Shown: piece by piece, positions 44,345-53,268 of the stretch | Numbering within the stretch: position 1 is the first letter of the stretch | How the letters are laid out: every line of letters starts with the position of its first letter | Assembly (NCBI GenBank): GCA_963791425.1 | Contig: CAWBSE010000003.1 | Coordinates: 868,001 to 932,000 of the forward strand | Direction: 5' to 3' | Source of the DNA: DATBLE01 sp963791425 | GTDB lineage: Bacteria; Actinomycetota; Thermoleophilia; Gaiellales; Gaiellaceae | Length of the DNA stretch: 64,000 bases | The notes under the pieces: model-generated | Database searches by the model: none | Seen by the model: the letters and a program-made list of their open reading frames with translations, nothing else | Told to the model about the DNA's origin: nothing | Made by a program: the position numbers and the translations under genes

Positions 44345-45372
44345 CTCGGACCGCGAACGCCGGCGACGTCTTCGAGCTCGGGCGGCGGCGCCACCTCGAT
44401 GCAGCGTGCGTACATCTCGAGCAGGATCTCCTCGCGCGTGCGGCCGCGCGACTCGGCGATGAACGACGGTGCGAACACGAGCCGGTGGCCGAGCACGGGC
44501 GCGAACATCCGCTCGACGTCGTCGGGCGTCGCGTACTCGCGGCCGTCGAGCAGTGCCCAGGCCCTGGCTGCCCGTTCGAGCGCCAGGCTGCCGCGCACCG
44601 ACGCACCGATCGAGACCTCCGGCAGCTCCCGCGTCACGCGCACGAGTGCGATCGTCCACCGGCGGACGAGGTCGTCCATGTATACGGCGCCGAGCGCTGC
44701 CTCGAGCCGGTCGAGCTCGGCGGCGTTCACCACCGGCTGGAGGCGGTCGAGCGGGTGGCCGTCGTGCTGGTCGAGGACGATCCCCAGCTCGTCGTCCTCG
44801 TCGGGGTAGCCGAGCCGCGCCTTGAGGAAGAAGCGGTCGAGCTGGGCCTCCGGCAGCGGGAAGACTCCCTCGAACTCGATCGGGTTCTCGGTGGCGAGGA
44901 CCAGGAACGGCTGCGGGAGCACGTACGTGTGCCCGTCGATCGTCACCTGGCGCTCCGCCATCGCCTCGAGCAGCGCCGACTGGGTCTTCGGCATCGCGCG
45001 GTTGATCTCGTCGACGAGCACGACGTTCGCGAACAGCGGCCCGCGCCGGAACTCGAAGTCGCGCGTCTTCTGGTCGTAGATGTTCACGCCGGTCACATCC
45101 GACGGCTGCAGGTCCGGCGTGCACTGGATCCGCGCGAAGGCGGTGTCCTCGATGCTCCGCGCGATCGCGCGGGCGAGGACGGTCTTCCCCGTTCCCGGCA
45201 CGTCCTCGAACAGGACGTGGCCGTGGCAGGCGAGTGCGGCGAGGATCAGCTTGATCTCCTCGCGCTTTCCGCGGAGGACACGCTCGATGTTCGCGAGCAG
45301 CCGGTCGCCGATCTCGACGGCGTCGGCCAGCCGCGGGTCCCCGGCCGGTTGCCTCTCGGTTTCCGGCTTCAC
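44326..45372 (-). CDS. MoxR-family AAA+ ATPase
   Basis: 348 aa, GTG start. Walker A VPGTGKTVLARAIA (Lys63), FARIQCTPDLQPSDVTG, Walker B VVLVDEINRAMPKTQSALLEAM and sensor LATENPIEFEGVFPLPEAQLDRF (cut: TENPIEFEGVFPLPEAQLDR) are all classic MoxR. These chaperone-like ATPases act on VWA partners, which the next five genes supply. First gene of the operon. A CATACT sequence 6 nt before the GTG may be its -10 box. Confidence 0.94.
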   Translation of the reverse strand: MKPETERQPAGDPRLADAVEIGDRLLANIERVLRGKREEIKLILAALACHGHVLFEDVPGTGKTVLARAIARSIEDTAFARIQCTPDLQPSDVTGVNIYDQKTRDFEFRRGPLFANVVLVDEINRAMPKTQSALLEAMAERQVTIDGHTYVLPQPFLVLATENPIEFEGVFPLPEAQLDRFFLKARLGYPDEDDELGIVLDQHDGHPLDRLQPVVNAAELDRLEAALGAVYMDDLVRRWTIALVRVTRELPEVSIGASVRGSLALERAARAWALLDGREYATPDDVERMFAPVLGHRLVFAPSFIAESRGRTREEILLEMYARCIEVAPPPELEDVAGVRGPRWTSAS

Positions 45373-45399
45373 CGCGGGAGTATGGCGCAGGACCAGGCG

Positions 45400-45435
45400 C
45401 GTCTCGGGGACAGACCCATACCTGTCCCCGAGACG
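45400..45435. terminator. Perfect 14-bp hairpin between the collagen-like gene and moxR
   Basis: CGTCTCGGGGACAG, 8-nt loop, CTGTCCCCGAGACG. It follows the minus-strand gene ending at 45461 and precedes moxR, so it would terminate the former. Its core GGGGACAG/CTGTCCCC belongs to the palindromic word family seen elsewhere in the window. Confidence 0.65.
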
Positions 45436-45460
45436 TCAGAACTGCCTGGGAGTTAGTGCG

Positions 45461-46252
45461 CTAGCTGACCTTGACGCGCTCGACGACGAGCGACCAGTTC
45501 CTGAGGTCGAGCGAAGTGGAGCCGTTGGAGGTCGAGAACTGCACCTTCACCACGTGCGCGCCGGCGGCGAGATTGCCGCTGTACCGGACGATCGCGTGGC
45601 TCTCGAAGTCGTTCGAGCTCTTCGCATTGAACGTGTTGACGATGGGACCGGTGCTCGTGGTCTTCAGGCCGAGGTCATTGTTGTCGAACGCGGTGCTGCC
45701 GCTCGATACAGGGTTGAGATCGGTGCTGTCGACGATGACCTTCACCTGGCAGGTGCGAAGTGCCGAGCCGCCGTAGCAGGCCGAGTCGGACGAGAAGTGC
45801 GCGATGAGCACGTCGGTCTCACCCGCCGGGACGGTCACGGTCAGGACTGCGTTGCTGACGTCGGTGAACGAGGTGCTGGCCGTCGTGGTCGTGCTCGTGC
45901 TCGACACGGACTGCACCTGCGCGACGTAGCCCGGCGCTGCGACGCCTGCCGCGCCTGCCGGTCCTGCCGGTCCCGCCGGACCCGCCGGTCCTGCCGGACC
46001 TGCCGGGACCTGGCCGGCCCTGAAGTCGGCCCTGAGCAGCGAGCCGTTCAGCACCTTCGACGAGTTGACTGCATTTGCCTTGATCTTCGACGAGTTGACT
46101 GCATTTGCCTTGATCTGGAGCGGGCCGACGCTGTTTCTCGGCACGACGATCCGTACGGCCGCGACACTCGTGCCTGCGAGGGCGATGAGCAGCGCGACGC
46201 AGGCGACGACCATCGCGGGCGACGGGCTCAGACGGCGTAGACGTTTTTTCAA
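45461..46252 (-). CDS. Secreted collagen-like repeat protein
   Basis: 263 aa starting at TTG 46252, chosen because a perfect AGGAGG lies 8 nt upstream and the signal peptide (MVVACVALLIALAGTSVAAV) follows. After it come two copies of KANAVNSSK, a short collagen-like run of GPA triplets (about residues 87-106), and a beta-rich C-terminal domain of 150 residues with two Cys (SACYGG, RTCQVK), ending LDLRNWSLVVERVKV. The layout is typical of actinobacterial surface proteins that trimerise through the Gly-Pro-Ala part. Function unknown. Confidence 0.8.
   Translation of the reverse strand: MKKRLRRLSPSPAMVVACVALLIALAGTSVAAVRIVVPRNSVGPLQIKANAVNSSKIKANAVNSSKVLNGSLLRADFRAGQVPAGPAGPAGPAGPAGPAGAAGVAAPGYVAQVQSVSSTSTTTTASTSFTDVSNAVLTVTVPAGETDVLIAHFSSDSACYGGSALRTCQVKVIVDSTDLNPVSSGSTAFDNNDLGLKTTSTGPIVNTFNAKSSNDFESHAIVRYSGNLAAGAHVVKVQFSTSNGSTSLDLRNWSLVVERVKVS
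46055..46114. repeat. 30-bp exact tandem duplication in the collagen-like gene
   Basis: Bases 46055-46084 and 46085-46114 are identical and encode the repeated (I/V)KANAVNSSK segment. Being in-frame and exact, it is a recent duplication or copy-number variable site. Confidence 0.8.
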
Positions 46253-46414
46253 GGGAAGTACCTCCTGATGGGCGACGTCTGCTGTTTCACAGCTTGACTG
46301 CCGCTCCGGCCAGTTCCCCCCGGCCGTCCCTCGAATGAGGGCTTGAGCAGCGCCTCGATCGTAACTACGTCTTGTAAAGAGGCTGTTGGGGAGGGGAATC
46401 GCATCCGTTGTCGC
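46253..46414. other. Intergenic region, nothing recognised
   Basis: Upstream of the collagen-like gene. No coding-like frame and no clear promoter box. Confidence 0.4.
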
Positions 46415-46651
46415 ATGTTTCGCGGTCGCCGCGGTGGGTACATCCGCCGCCGCCGCGAGTCCCGCGTGGGCTTTGCCTGCGACGCGACGAAGTACGGCGG
46501 CGGCGCGCAACTCTTCGACAAGCTGAAGGCGGTTGAGGCGACCGAGAGCCGCGTCGCGGTCTTCTGGGACCCGACCCAGCCGGACACGATCCAGGAGAAG
46601 CCGTTCCTCGACCGGATGCTCCCCGCGCCGTTCATCGTCTCGCCTCGGTAG
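46415..46651 (+). CDS. Possible small protein, unrecognised
   Basis: 78 codons from ATG 46415. The last 60 codons have the G/C third-position bias of real genes here and read GAQLFDKLKAVEATESRVAVFWDPTQ and EKPFLDRMLPAPFIV (first motif given as LFDKLKAVEATES plus RVAVFWDPTQ). The first part is very Arg-rich and may not be translated. No ribosome site is obvious. It could be the tail of a decayed gene. Confidence 0.3.
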   Translation: MFRGRRGGYIRRRRESRVGFACDATKYGGGAQLFDKLKAVEATESRVAVFWDPTQPDTIQEKPFLDRMLPAPFIVSPR

Positions 46652-46695
46652 AAAGCCCCGATGCCCGGGAGGGCAACCCGGGCGAAAGTTTCGCC

Positions 46696-47181
46696 GTGCG
46701 CAGGCTGCTCCCACGTCGCCGCTGGCTGCGGATCGTCGTCTACTGCGTCCTCGGCGCGGTGGGCCTGCTCGCGGTCGCGCAGGTGATCCCCTACGGCCGC
46801 GGCCACTCGAACCCGCCGGTGACGAAGGAGCCGGCCTGGGACTCGTCCCGGACGCGCGAGCTGGCGAAGCGCGCGTGCTTCGACTGCCACAGCAACGAGA
46901 CGACCTGGCCCTGGTACAGCAACGTCGCGCCCGAGTCGTGGTTGATCCAGCGCGACGTCGACGCGGGCCGCTCGACGCTGAACTTCTCCGAGTGGGACAA
47001 GCCGCAGGACACCGGGGTCGGCGACATCACCGAGGCGGTGAACGGCGGCGGCATGCCGCCCTGGTACTACACCCTCCTCCACTCGAGGTCGGGCCTCTCG
47101 AAGGCAGAGAAGCAGGAGCTCGTCGCGGGCCTGGCCAGGACGCTCGCAGCCTCCCCACCGATCGGTGGCGGAGGCGGTTAG
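46696..47181 (+). CDS. Membrane-anchored haem-binding (cytochrome c-like) protein
   Basis: 161 aa, GTG start. One N-terminal membrane helix (IVVYCVLGAVGLLAVAQVI), then a small domain with the haem attachment site CFDCH and the pattern SNETTWPWYSNVAPESWLI, FSEWD and NGGGMPPWYY, as in the 'haem-binding domain' family. It should sit on the outer face of the membrane. The oxidase operon lies 1.5 kb downstream; a redox role is possible but not shown. Confidence 0.85.
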   Translation: MRRLLPRRRWLRIVVYCVLGAVGLLAVAQVIPYGRGHSNPPVTKEPAWDSSRTRELAKRACFDCHSNETTWPWYSNVAPESWLIQRDVDAGRSTLNFSEWDKPQDTGVGDITEAVNGGGMPPWYYTLLHSRSGLSKAEKQELVAGLARTLAASPPIGGGGG

Positions 47182-47268
47182 TCCTTCCCGACTTGAAACC
47201 GGCAGCGGTTCACTCGATACTCCTGGTTCGCAGGACGCGAAGCGATCCGAAGCAAGGAGGAGGTTGGA

Positions 47269-48576
47269 GTGACGAAACGTCTTTTCGTGGCGTTCCTGGT
47301 TGGGGTGGCCGGGACGCTCGTGCTCGCTACTGTCAGTTCAGGCGGGACGAGCAAGAAGCAGGCAACCCCGCTACCCGCGGCGTCGTGCGCCCCGCTCGTC
47401 TACAAGGGCGCGGGGACGCCGAAGTTCATCATGGCCTCCGACCTGCCTCGCCAGGGGGCGCAGCGGTCGCAGTCGAACCAGATGGTGCAGGCGGAGCAGT
47501 TCATCCTGAGCGGAGCGGGTTGGAAGGCCGGCGCGTACACGGTCGGCTTCCAGGATTGCGACGACTCGACCGCACAGGCGGGCAAGTGGGACTCGGCCAA
47601 GTGCTCGCAGAACGCCAACTCGTACGCCAATGACAAGGACGTCATCGGCGTGGTCGGGACGTTCAACTCGGGCTGCTCTGAGATCATCGTCCCGATCCTC
47701 AACCGCGCCCCGGGCGGGTCGGTCGGAATGGTCAGCCCGGCGAACACGTACACCGGCCTGACCACCGCCGGACCCGGAACCGCCCCGGGCGAGCCGGGCA
47801 AGTACTACCCGACCGGCAAGCGGAACTACGCCCGCGTCGTGGCCCAGGACGAGTACCAGGGCGCTGCCGACGCGATGCTCGCAAAGCGGCTCGGGGTCAA
47901 GAGCATGTACATCCTGAACGACAAGGAGGCCTACGGTCTCGGCGTCGCTACGAACACGCGCAACTCTGCCACGACCTTGAAGATCAAGGTCGCCGGGTTC
48001 TCCGCGTACGACCCGAAGGCCTCGGACTACACGGCGCTCGCCTCGAAGATCAAGGGCACCGGTGCAGGCGCTCTCTACATCGGGGGCCTGGTCTGCGAGA
48101 ACGGCGGCAAGCTGATCAAGGATATGCGGGCGACGCTCGGCCCGAAGGTCAAGCTGATCCTCCCCGACGGGTTCACGCCGATCTCGGCCACGGCCCAAGG
48201 TGCGGGTAAGGCCGCCGACGGCGCGTACGTCAGCGTCGCGGGTCTCCCCAACTCGCAGCTGAAGGGGACGGGCAAGGCGTTCCTCGTGGCGTTCACGAAG
48301 CAACTGCACGGCACGCCGCCGAATCCGTACGCGGTCTATGCCGCGCAGGCCGCGGTCGTGATGCTGAACGCGATCGCGAAGTCGAACGGCACTCGCGCCA
48401 GCGTCACGCAGCAGATCTTCAAGACAAACCTGGCCAACAGCATCCTTGGGACGGTCAAGTTCGACGCCAATGGTGACGTCCAGGGCGGCCCGGTCGCGAT
48501 CTACCTGATCAAGGCCGGGAAGAGCACCGACTACACGGTGCTGTACCCGCCGCAGTCGCTGATCAAAAAGGCGTAG
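47269..48576 (+). CDS. ABC transporter substrate-binding protein (LivJ/branched-chain type)
   Basis: 435 aa, GTG with an AAGGAGGAGG site. Signal peptide FVAFLVGVAGTLVLATVSSGG; no lipobox cysteine. The mature part is a type I periplasmic binding fold: VIGVVGTFNSGCSEIIVPIL, VGMVSPANTY, YARVVAQDEYQGAADAMLA, LGVKSMYILNDKEAYG and LILPDGFTP. Two or three Cys pairs are possible. No permease or ATPase genes are adjacent, so it is an orphan binding protein and its ligand is unknown (amino acids, amides or aromatic acids are usual). Confidence 0.9.
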   Translation: MTKRLFVAFLVGVAGTLVLATVSSGGTSKKQATPLPAASCAPLVYKGAGTPKFIMASDLPRQGAQRSQSNQMVQAEQFILSGAGWKAGAYTVGFQDCDDSTAQAGKWDSAKCSQNANSYANDKDVIGVVGTFNSGCSEIIVPILNRAPGGSVGMVSPANTYTGLTTAGPGTAPGEPGKYYPTGKRNYARVVAQDEYQGAADAMLAKRLGVKSMYILNDKEAYGLGVATNTRNSATTLKIKVAGFSAYDPKASDYTALASKIKGTGAGALYIGGLVCENGGKLIKDMRATLGPKVKLILPDGFTPISATAQGAGKAADGAYVSVAGLPNSQLKGTGKAFLVAFTKQLHGTPPNPYAVYAAQAAVVMLNAIAKSNGTRASVTQQIFKTNLANSILGTVKFDANGDVQGGPVAIYLIKAGKSTDYTVLYPPQSLIKKA

Positions 48577-48600
48577 TTCCGACCACCGACGTCGTACTCC

Positions 48601-48630
48601 AGAGGGGGAGGGCGAGAGCCCTCCCCCTCT
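48601..48630 (+). terminator. Strong terminator after the binding-protein gene
   Basis: AGAGGGGGAGGGC, loop GAGA, GCCCTCCCCCTCT followed by TCGTTT: 13-bp stem, 25 bp after the stop. Confidence 0.85.
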
Positions 48631-48699
48631 TCGTTTCGGTGGTTGCAAAGGTGGAAAGCGGGCGCCGCGGTACGGTTCACGCCGCTGGTCGGAATTCAC

Positions 48700-48705
48700 T
48701 AGTCT
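48700..48705 (+). promoter_or_regulatory. -10 box (TAGTCT) of the cox operon
   Basis: TAGTCT, 9 nt, GTG at 48715. A possible -35 TTCACG lies 18 bp upstream (48676-48681). Confidence 0.55.
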
Positions 48706-48714
48706 CGGGTTTCC

Positions 48715-49725
48715 GTGCGTAAGGGTTCGATTCTCCAGATCCTGGGGCTGGGCATCCTGTTCGGAGTGGCGGGGACGCTCGTCGCCCTCCTGATCCCCTG
48801 GCTGCCCCCCGTCGCGTCCAAGCAGCGCGACCGGATCGACTTCGTCTTCTGGGTGACGACCGCGATCTGCATCGGCGTGTTCGCGCTCGTCTTCGCCGTC
48901 ATCACCTACTCGGTGCTCAAGTTCCGCGTCCGTCCCGACGACGACTCCGACGGCCCGCCGATCCACGGCAACACCGTGATCGAGATCGTGTGGACGGCGC
49001 TGCCGGCGATCCTGGTCACCGTCATCTCCGTGGTCAGCGCCGTCGCGCTCGTCCAGAACGAGGCGACCGGCAAGGACACGATGAACGTGAACGTGACCGC
49101 CCGGCAGTTCATCTGGTCGTTCGCATATCCGGACGACGGCGGCCTGACCTCGGCGCAGCTCCGGCTGCCGCTCGGCCGCACGGTGAAGCTCCACCTGCGC
49201 GCGCTCGACGTCATCCACTCGTTCTGGGTGCCCGAGTTCGGGCAGAAGGAGGACGCGGTGCCCGGCCAGGAGACGAGCCTGGTGATCACGCCGACCAAGA
49301 TCGGGACGTACAACGTGATCTGCACCGAGCTCTGCGGTCTCGGCCACGCCCTGATGCGGACTTCGGCGATCGTGATGCCACCGGCCGCGTTCCGGGCATG
49401 GGTGCACGACCAGAAAGAGGCTGCGAAGAGCCCGGGCGGCGGGGGGCAGGCGGTGTTCGCCGCCAACGGCTGCGCGAGCTGCCACACGCTGAAGGCCGCC
49501 AACGCGACGGGGACGGCAGGGCCCGACCTGGATAAGCTCCCCGACTACGCGAAGCAGGCGGGCAAGCCGCTCGAGGACTTCGTCAGAGAGTCGATCGTCG
49601 ATCCGAATGCCTATGTCCAGCCCGGCTTCCCGAAGAACCTGATGCCGCCGTTCTCGACCCTGCCCAAGGACCAGCTCGACGCGCTGGTCACGTACCTGAT
49701 CGCCTCCAGCAAGGGAGCGAAGTGA
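48715..49725 (+). CDS. coxB: Cytochrome c oxidase subunit II with fused cytochrome c (caa3 type)
   Basis: 336 aa, GTG start. Two membrane helices (about 10-30 and 45-68), a cupredoxin domain with CuA ligands in DVIHSFWVPEFGQ and CTELCGLGHALM, and a C-terminal cytochrome c domain with CASCH and the distal Met in PKNLMPPF. It accepts electrons from soluble cytochrome c and passes them to subunit I. First gene of coxB-coxA-Usp-like-coxC; its stop overlaps a GTG at 49722. Confidence 0.95.
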   Translation: MRKGSILQILGLGILFGVAGTLVALLIPWLPPVASKQRDRIDFVFWVTTAICIGVFALVFAVITYSVLKFRVRPDDDSDGPPIHGNTVIEIVWTALPAILVTVISVVSAVALVQNEATGKDTMNVNVTARQFIWSFAYPDDGGLTSAQLRLPLGRTVKLHLRALDVIHSFWVPEFGQKEDAVPGQETSLVITPTKIGTYNVICTELCGLGHALMRTSAIVMPPAAFRAWVHDQKEAAKSPGGGGQAVFAANGCASCHTLKAANATGTAGPDLDKLPDYAKQAGKPLEDFVRESIVDPNAYVQPGFPKNLMPPFSTLPKDQLDALVTYLIASSKGAK

Positions 49726-49755
49726 CCGCCGTCGCCGAGACGCACGCATTCGCCG

Positions 49756-51661
49756 GTGAGCGCGCCCCGGACGCCGAAGACGCTCCGCGACTACTTCCTG
49801 AAGGCGGGCTGGATTCGCGCCGCCTGGATGATGTGCCTCTTCTGGGGCATCGGCCTCGGCATCGTCCTGCTCTTCCGCTCGTGGGCCGGCTGGGATCCGC
49901 TCTTCCTGTGGTCGGTGATCACCGTCGTGGCGACGCTGACCATGGCGCCGATCGGCTTCCTCGGCGGGCTCGGCTGCTTCGACTACTGGATCCGGTACGC
50001 GACCGGCGCGCCGACCGTGCCCGAGGACCACTCGAGCCACGGCGGCAAGACCTGGCACGACTACTTCCGCCCGAACACCGACCACAAGGTGATCGGCGTC
50101 CAGTACCTCGTCACGACGATCGTCTTCTTCGTCGCGGGCGGGATGATGGCGATGCTGTTCCGCGCGGAGCTCGCGCGGCCGGGCATGCAGTTCGTCGACA
50201 ACCAGACCTTCAACGGCCTGGTGTCGGTGCACGCGGCCCTGATGATCTTCCTGTTCGTGATCCCGGCGTTCGCCGGCCTCGGCAACTACGTGATCCCGCT
50301 GATGATCGGCGCGCCGGACATGGCGTTCCCGCGGTTGAACGCGCTCTCGTACTGGCTGCTGCCGGTCGCCGGCACGATGATGCTGCTCAGCTTCCTCGTC
50401 CCCGGCGGTGCGTTCGCGACCGGCTGGACGAGCTACGCGCCCCTGGCGACCGACCAGCCGCTGGGGCAGGTGTTCTTCAACATGGGCGTCCAGTGGGCAG
50501 GCGCGTCGTCGATCATGACCGCGCTCAACTTCCTGGTCACGATCATCACCATGCGCGCGCCGGGGATGACCTTCTGGCGCATGCCGCTGCTGGTGTGGGC
50601 GAACTTCACGACCTCGCTGCTGGTCGTGATCGCGACGCCGTTCATCGCCGGCTCGCAGTTCTTCGTGATGTTCGACCGCATCATGCACACCAACTTCTTC
50701 GATGCGGCCGACGGCGGCTACGTGCTCGGGTACCAGCACATCTTCTGGTTCTACTCGCACCCGGCGGTCTACATCATGATGTTGCCAGGCTTCGGGATAG
50801 CCTCGGAGGTCATATCCACGATGTGCCGGAAGCCGATCTTCGGCTACCGGCTGATGGCCCTGTCACTGATGGCGATCCTCGTTCCTCGGCTTCTCCGTGT
50901 GGGCACACCACATGTTCGTCGCCGGCGTCGCGCCGTGGCTGCGCATCCCGATGATGGTCACGTCGATGATCATCGCGGTGCCGACCGGGATCAAGGTGTT
51001 TTCCTGGCTGGCAACGATGTGGGAGGGGAAGATCCACTTCAACACGCCGATGCTGTTCGCGCTCGGCTTCGTGTCGATGTTCGTGATCGGCGGCCTCTCC
51101 GGCATCTACCTCGCCGCCGTGCCGATCGACATCCACGTCTCCGACACGTACTTCGTCGTCGCCCACATTCACTACGTGCTGTTCGGCGGCTCCCTGTTCA
51201 CGATCTTCGCGGGCATCTACTACTGGTTCCCGAAGATGACGGGGAAGATGTACAACGAGCGGCTCGGGAAGATCCACTTCTGGATGACGTTCGTCGGGTT
51301 CAACCTCACGTTCTTCCCGATGCACTACCTCGGGACGCAGGGGATGCCGCGCCGCGTGTCCGACTACGCGCCGCGGTTCGGGACCCTGAACATGATCATC
51401 TCGATCTCGTCGTTCTTCCTCGGGATCTCGATCCTCGTGTTCCTCTACAACATGATCGTCAGCTGGGCCCGCGGCCCGCTGGCCGGCTCGAACCCGTGGC
51501 GCGCGAAGACGCTCGAGTGGCAGGTGTCGTCGCCGCCGCCGTACTTCAACTTCGACGAGATCCCGCAGATCGTCGGCGGCCCGTACGAGTACGGCGTGCC
51601 CGACGCGCAGCACGCGGTGTTCAACGGCGACCGCACCGAGCACGAAGAGGTGCACGCGTGA
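49756..51661 (+). pseudogene. coxA: Cytochrome c oxidase subunit I, one +1 shift
   Basis: From GTG 49756 the protein has the haem-copper oxidase helices: haem ligand His in LVSVHAALMIF, YQHIFWFYSHPAVYIMMLPGFGI (CuB His and cross-linked Tyr), then, after one extra base near 50882, VWAHHMF (CuB His pair) and FVVAHIHYVLFGG (haem ligands). Corrected length is 634 aa. A GTG at 49722 overlapping the coxB stop could be the true start but needs a further shift near 49755. The enzyme reduces O2 to water and pumps protons. Full conservation of all ligands suggests a sequencing indel and not a dead gene. Confidence 0.92.
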
Positions 51662-52502
51662 GGCATCTCCTGGTCGTCGCGAACGAGACCGTCGCCGGCA
51701 AGGAGCTGACCGACGCCGTGAAGAAACACGACGGCACCGGTGACCTCCAGGTCACGGTCGTCTGCCCGGTGAACGCGCCGAACGAGGGCTACGTCGTCTA
51801 CCAGGACACGCGCCATGCGGCCGCGCGGCGGCGGCTCGACAAGACGCTCGCCGACCTGCGCGCGTCGGGTATCGCCGCCGACGGCTTCGTCGTCGAGTCC
51901 GATCCCGTCGACGCCGTGCGCGACGCGCTCGTCGCAGCTCGAGCCGCCCGTCGACGAGATCATCGTCTCGACGCACCCGGAGTCGAAGTCCGGCTGGCTG
52001 CGCCGCGACGTCGTCGAGGGGATCGACGAAGGTGGCGGGCGACATCCCCGTCGAGCACGTCGTCGTCGACCTGGCCCGCGAGGGCGGCGAGGCGAACGTG
52101 CTCGTGATCGCGAACGAGACGGTGCTCGGCGACGCGCTGCTCGCGCGGATCAAGGAGCGCGCGGCGAAGCAGCCGCCGGCGAGCTTCATGCTGATCTGCC
52201 CGCAGAGCGACCCGCTGATGCACGGCCATCCGGACGCCGAGCGGCGCCTGCGCCGCGCTCTCGCCGCCCTGCGCGGCGCCGGGATCGACGCCCACGGCCA
52301 GATCGCGCACCCCGACCCGTACACGGCGGCGATGCACGCCGTCCACGACGAGCGGGTCGACGAGATCATCGTCTCGACGTTCCCGGGCGAGGCGCGCTCG
52401 AGCTGGCTGCGCAAGGACGTGGTCACGCGGCTGCGCGACGCAACGAAGCTGCCCGTCGAGCACATCGAGGTCGAGCCCGCACCGGAGGCGGTGACCGCAT
52501 GA
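51658..52502 (+). pseudogene. Tandem Usp-like two-domain protein in the cox operon, two +1 shifts
   Basis: GTG overlaps the coxA stop. Two similar halves follow: HLLVVANETVAGKELTDAV ... VDEIIVSTHPESKSGWLRRD, and NVLVIANETVLGDALLARI ... VDEIIVSTFPGEARSSWLRKD with PVEHIEVE at the end. Extra bases near 51934 and 52030 break the first half and the linker; corrected length is 280 aa. Each half resembles the universal-stress-protein/HUP alpha-beta fold, but the nucleotide-binding Gly motif is not clear. Its fixed place between coxA and coxC suggests a role in oxidase assembly or regulation; that is inference. Confidence 0.72.
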
Positions 52503-53104
52503 GCGCCCACGCCGAGCCGGCCCACGACCACCACGGCCCGCCGGTCGCGAACCAGAGCTCGACCGTCGACGCGCGCGTCCTCGGGATGCTCATGTTCATC
52601 GGGTCGGAGGTCATGCTCTTCGGCTCGTTCTTCACCGCCTACTTCTTCGTCCGGGTCGTCAACCACCCGCCGCACTGGCCGCCGCTCGGCTTCCACCTGC
52701 CCGTCTTCGTCGCCGGCGTCAACACGGTGATCCTGGTCACCTCCAGCTTCACGATGCACTGGGCGCTGACGTCGATCAAGCGCGGCGACCGCGCCGGGTT
52801 GAAGGCCGGGCTCTCCCTCACCTTCCTGATGGGCTTCTCGTTCCTGGCGACGCAGATCATGGAGTACGCGCGCATCGGCTTCGCGCCGCGCGACAACGCC
52901 TTCACGACGATCTTCTTCTCGCTCACCGGGCTGCACGGTGCCCACGTCTTCGTCGGACTGACCATCCTGCTGGTTACGGCCATCCGTGCGTTCAGAGGCC
53001 ACTACTCGCCGGACCATCACCATGGTGTCGAGCTCGCCGGGATCTACTGGCACTTCGTCGACATCATGTGGATCGTCGTCTACTTCACCGTCTACATCAT
53101 CTGA
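52499..53104 (+). CDS. coxC: Cytochrome c oxidase subunit III
   Basis: 201 aa. After a His-rich N-terminus (HAEPAHDHHG) come five membrane helices with the subunit III marks LGMLMFIGSEVMLFGSFFTAYF (cut: MLMFIGSEVMLFGSFF), ATQIMEY, GLHGAHVFVGL and GIYWHFVDIMWIVVYF. The Glu in SEVM is the conserved carboxylate. ATG overlaps the previous stop (ATGA). Stabilises subunit I and proton uptake. Confidence 0.95.
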   Translation: MSAHAEPAHDHHGPPVANQSSTVDARVLGMLMFIGSEVMLFGSFFTAYFFVRVVNHPPHWPPLGFHLPVFVAGVNTVILVTSSFTMHWALTSIKRGDRAGLKAGLSLTFLMGFSFLATQIMEYARIGFAPRDNAFTTIFFSLTGLHGAHVFVGLTILLVTAIRAFRGHYSPDHHHGVELAGIYWHFVDIMWIVVYFTVYII

Positions 53105-53268
53105 GGAATCCGCTCCGCAGCGAGGCCGCGGCGTTCCGGTTCCTGATCGGGACGGGGATCTACTTTGCGGTGATCGCGATCGCGGCGGCGCTCGGCGGCC
53201 CCTGGGTGGGGCTCGGGGTGTTCGTCGCCCTTACTGCCGGCGTGCTGGTCTGGGCGTTTCGAGCCTGA
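53101..53268 (+). CDS. Small membrane protein, probable oxidase subunit IV-like
   Basis: About 55 aa: RNPLRSEAAAFRFLIGTG, then two membrane helices (YFAVIAIAAALGG, VGLGVFVALTAGVLVWAF). No ATG or GTG fits at the start; CTG 53101, overlapping the coxC stop, is the likely start. Short two-helix proteins of this kind follow coxC in actinobacterial caa3 operons. Its 3' end overlaps the convergent DUF1361 gene. Confidence 0.6.
   Translation: MRNPLRSEAAAFRFLIGTGIYFAVIAIAAALGGPWVGLGVFVALTAGVLVWAFRA

Noticed and set aside
46249..47082. Minus-strand frame opposite the haem-binding gene
   Set aside because: Shadow: the plus strand encodes a membrane helix and a CFDCH haem site with normal codon bias.
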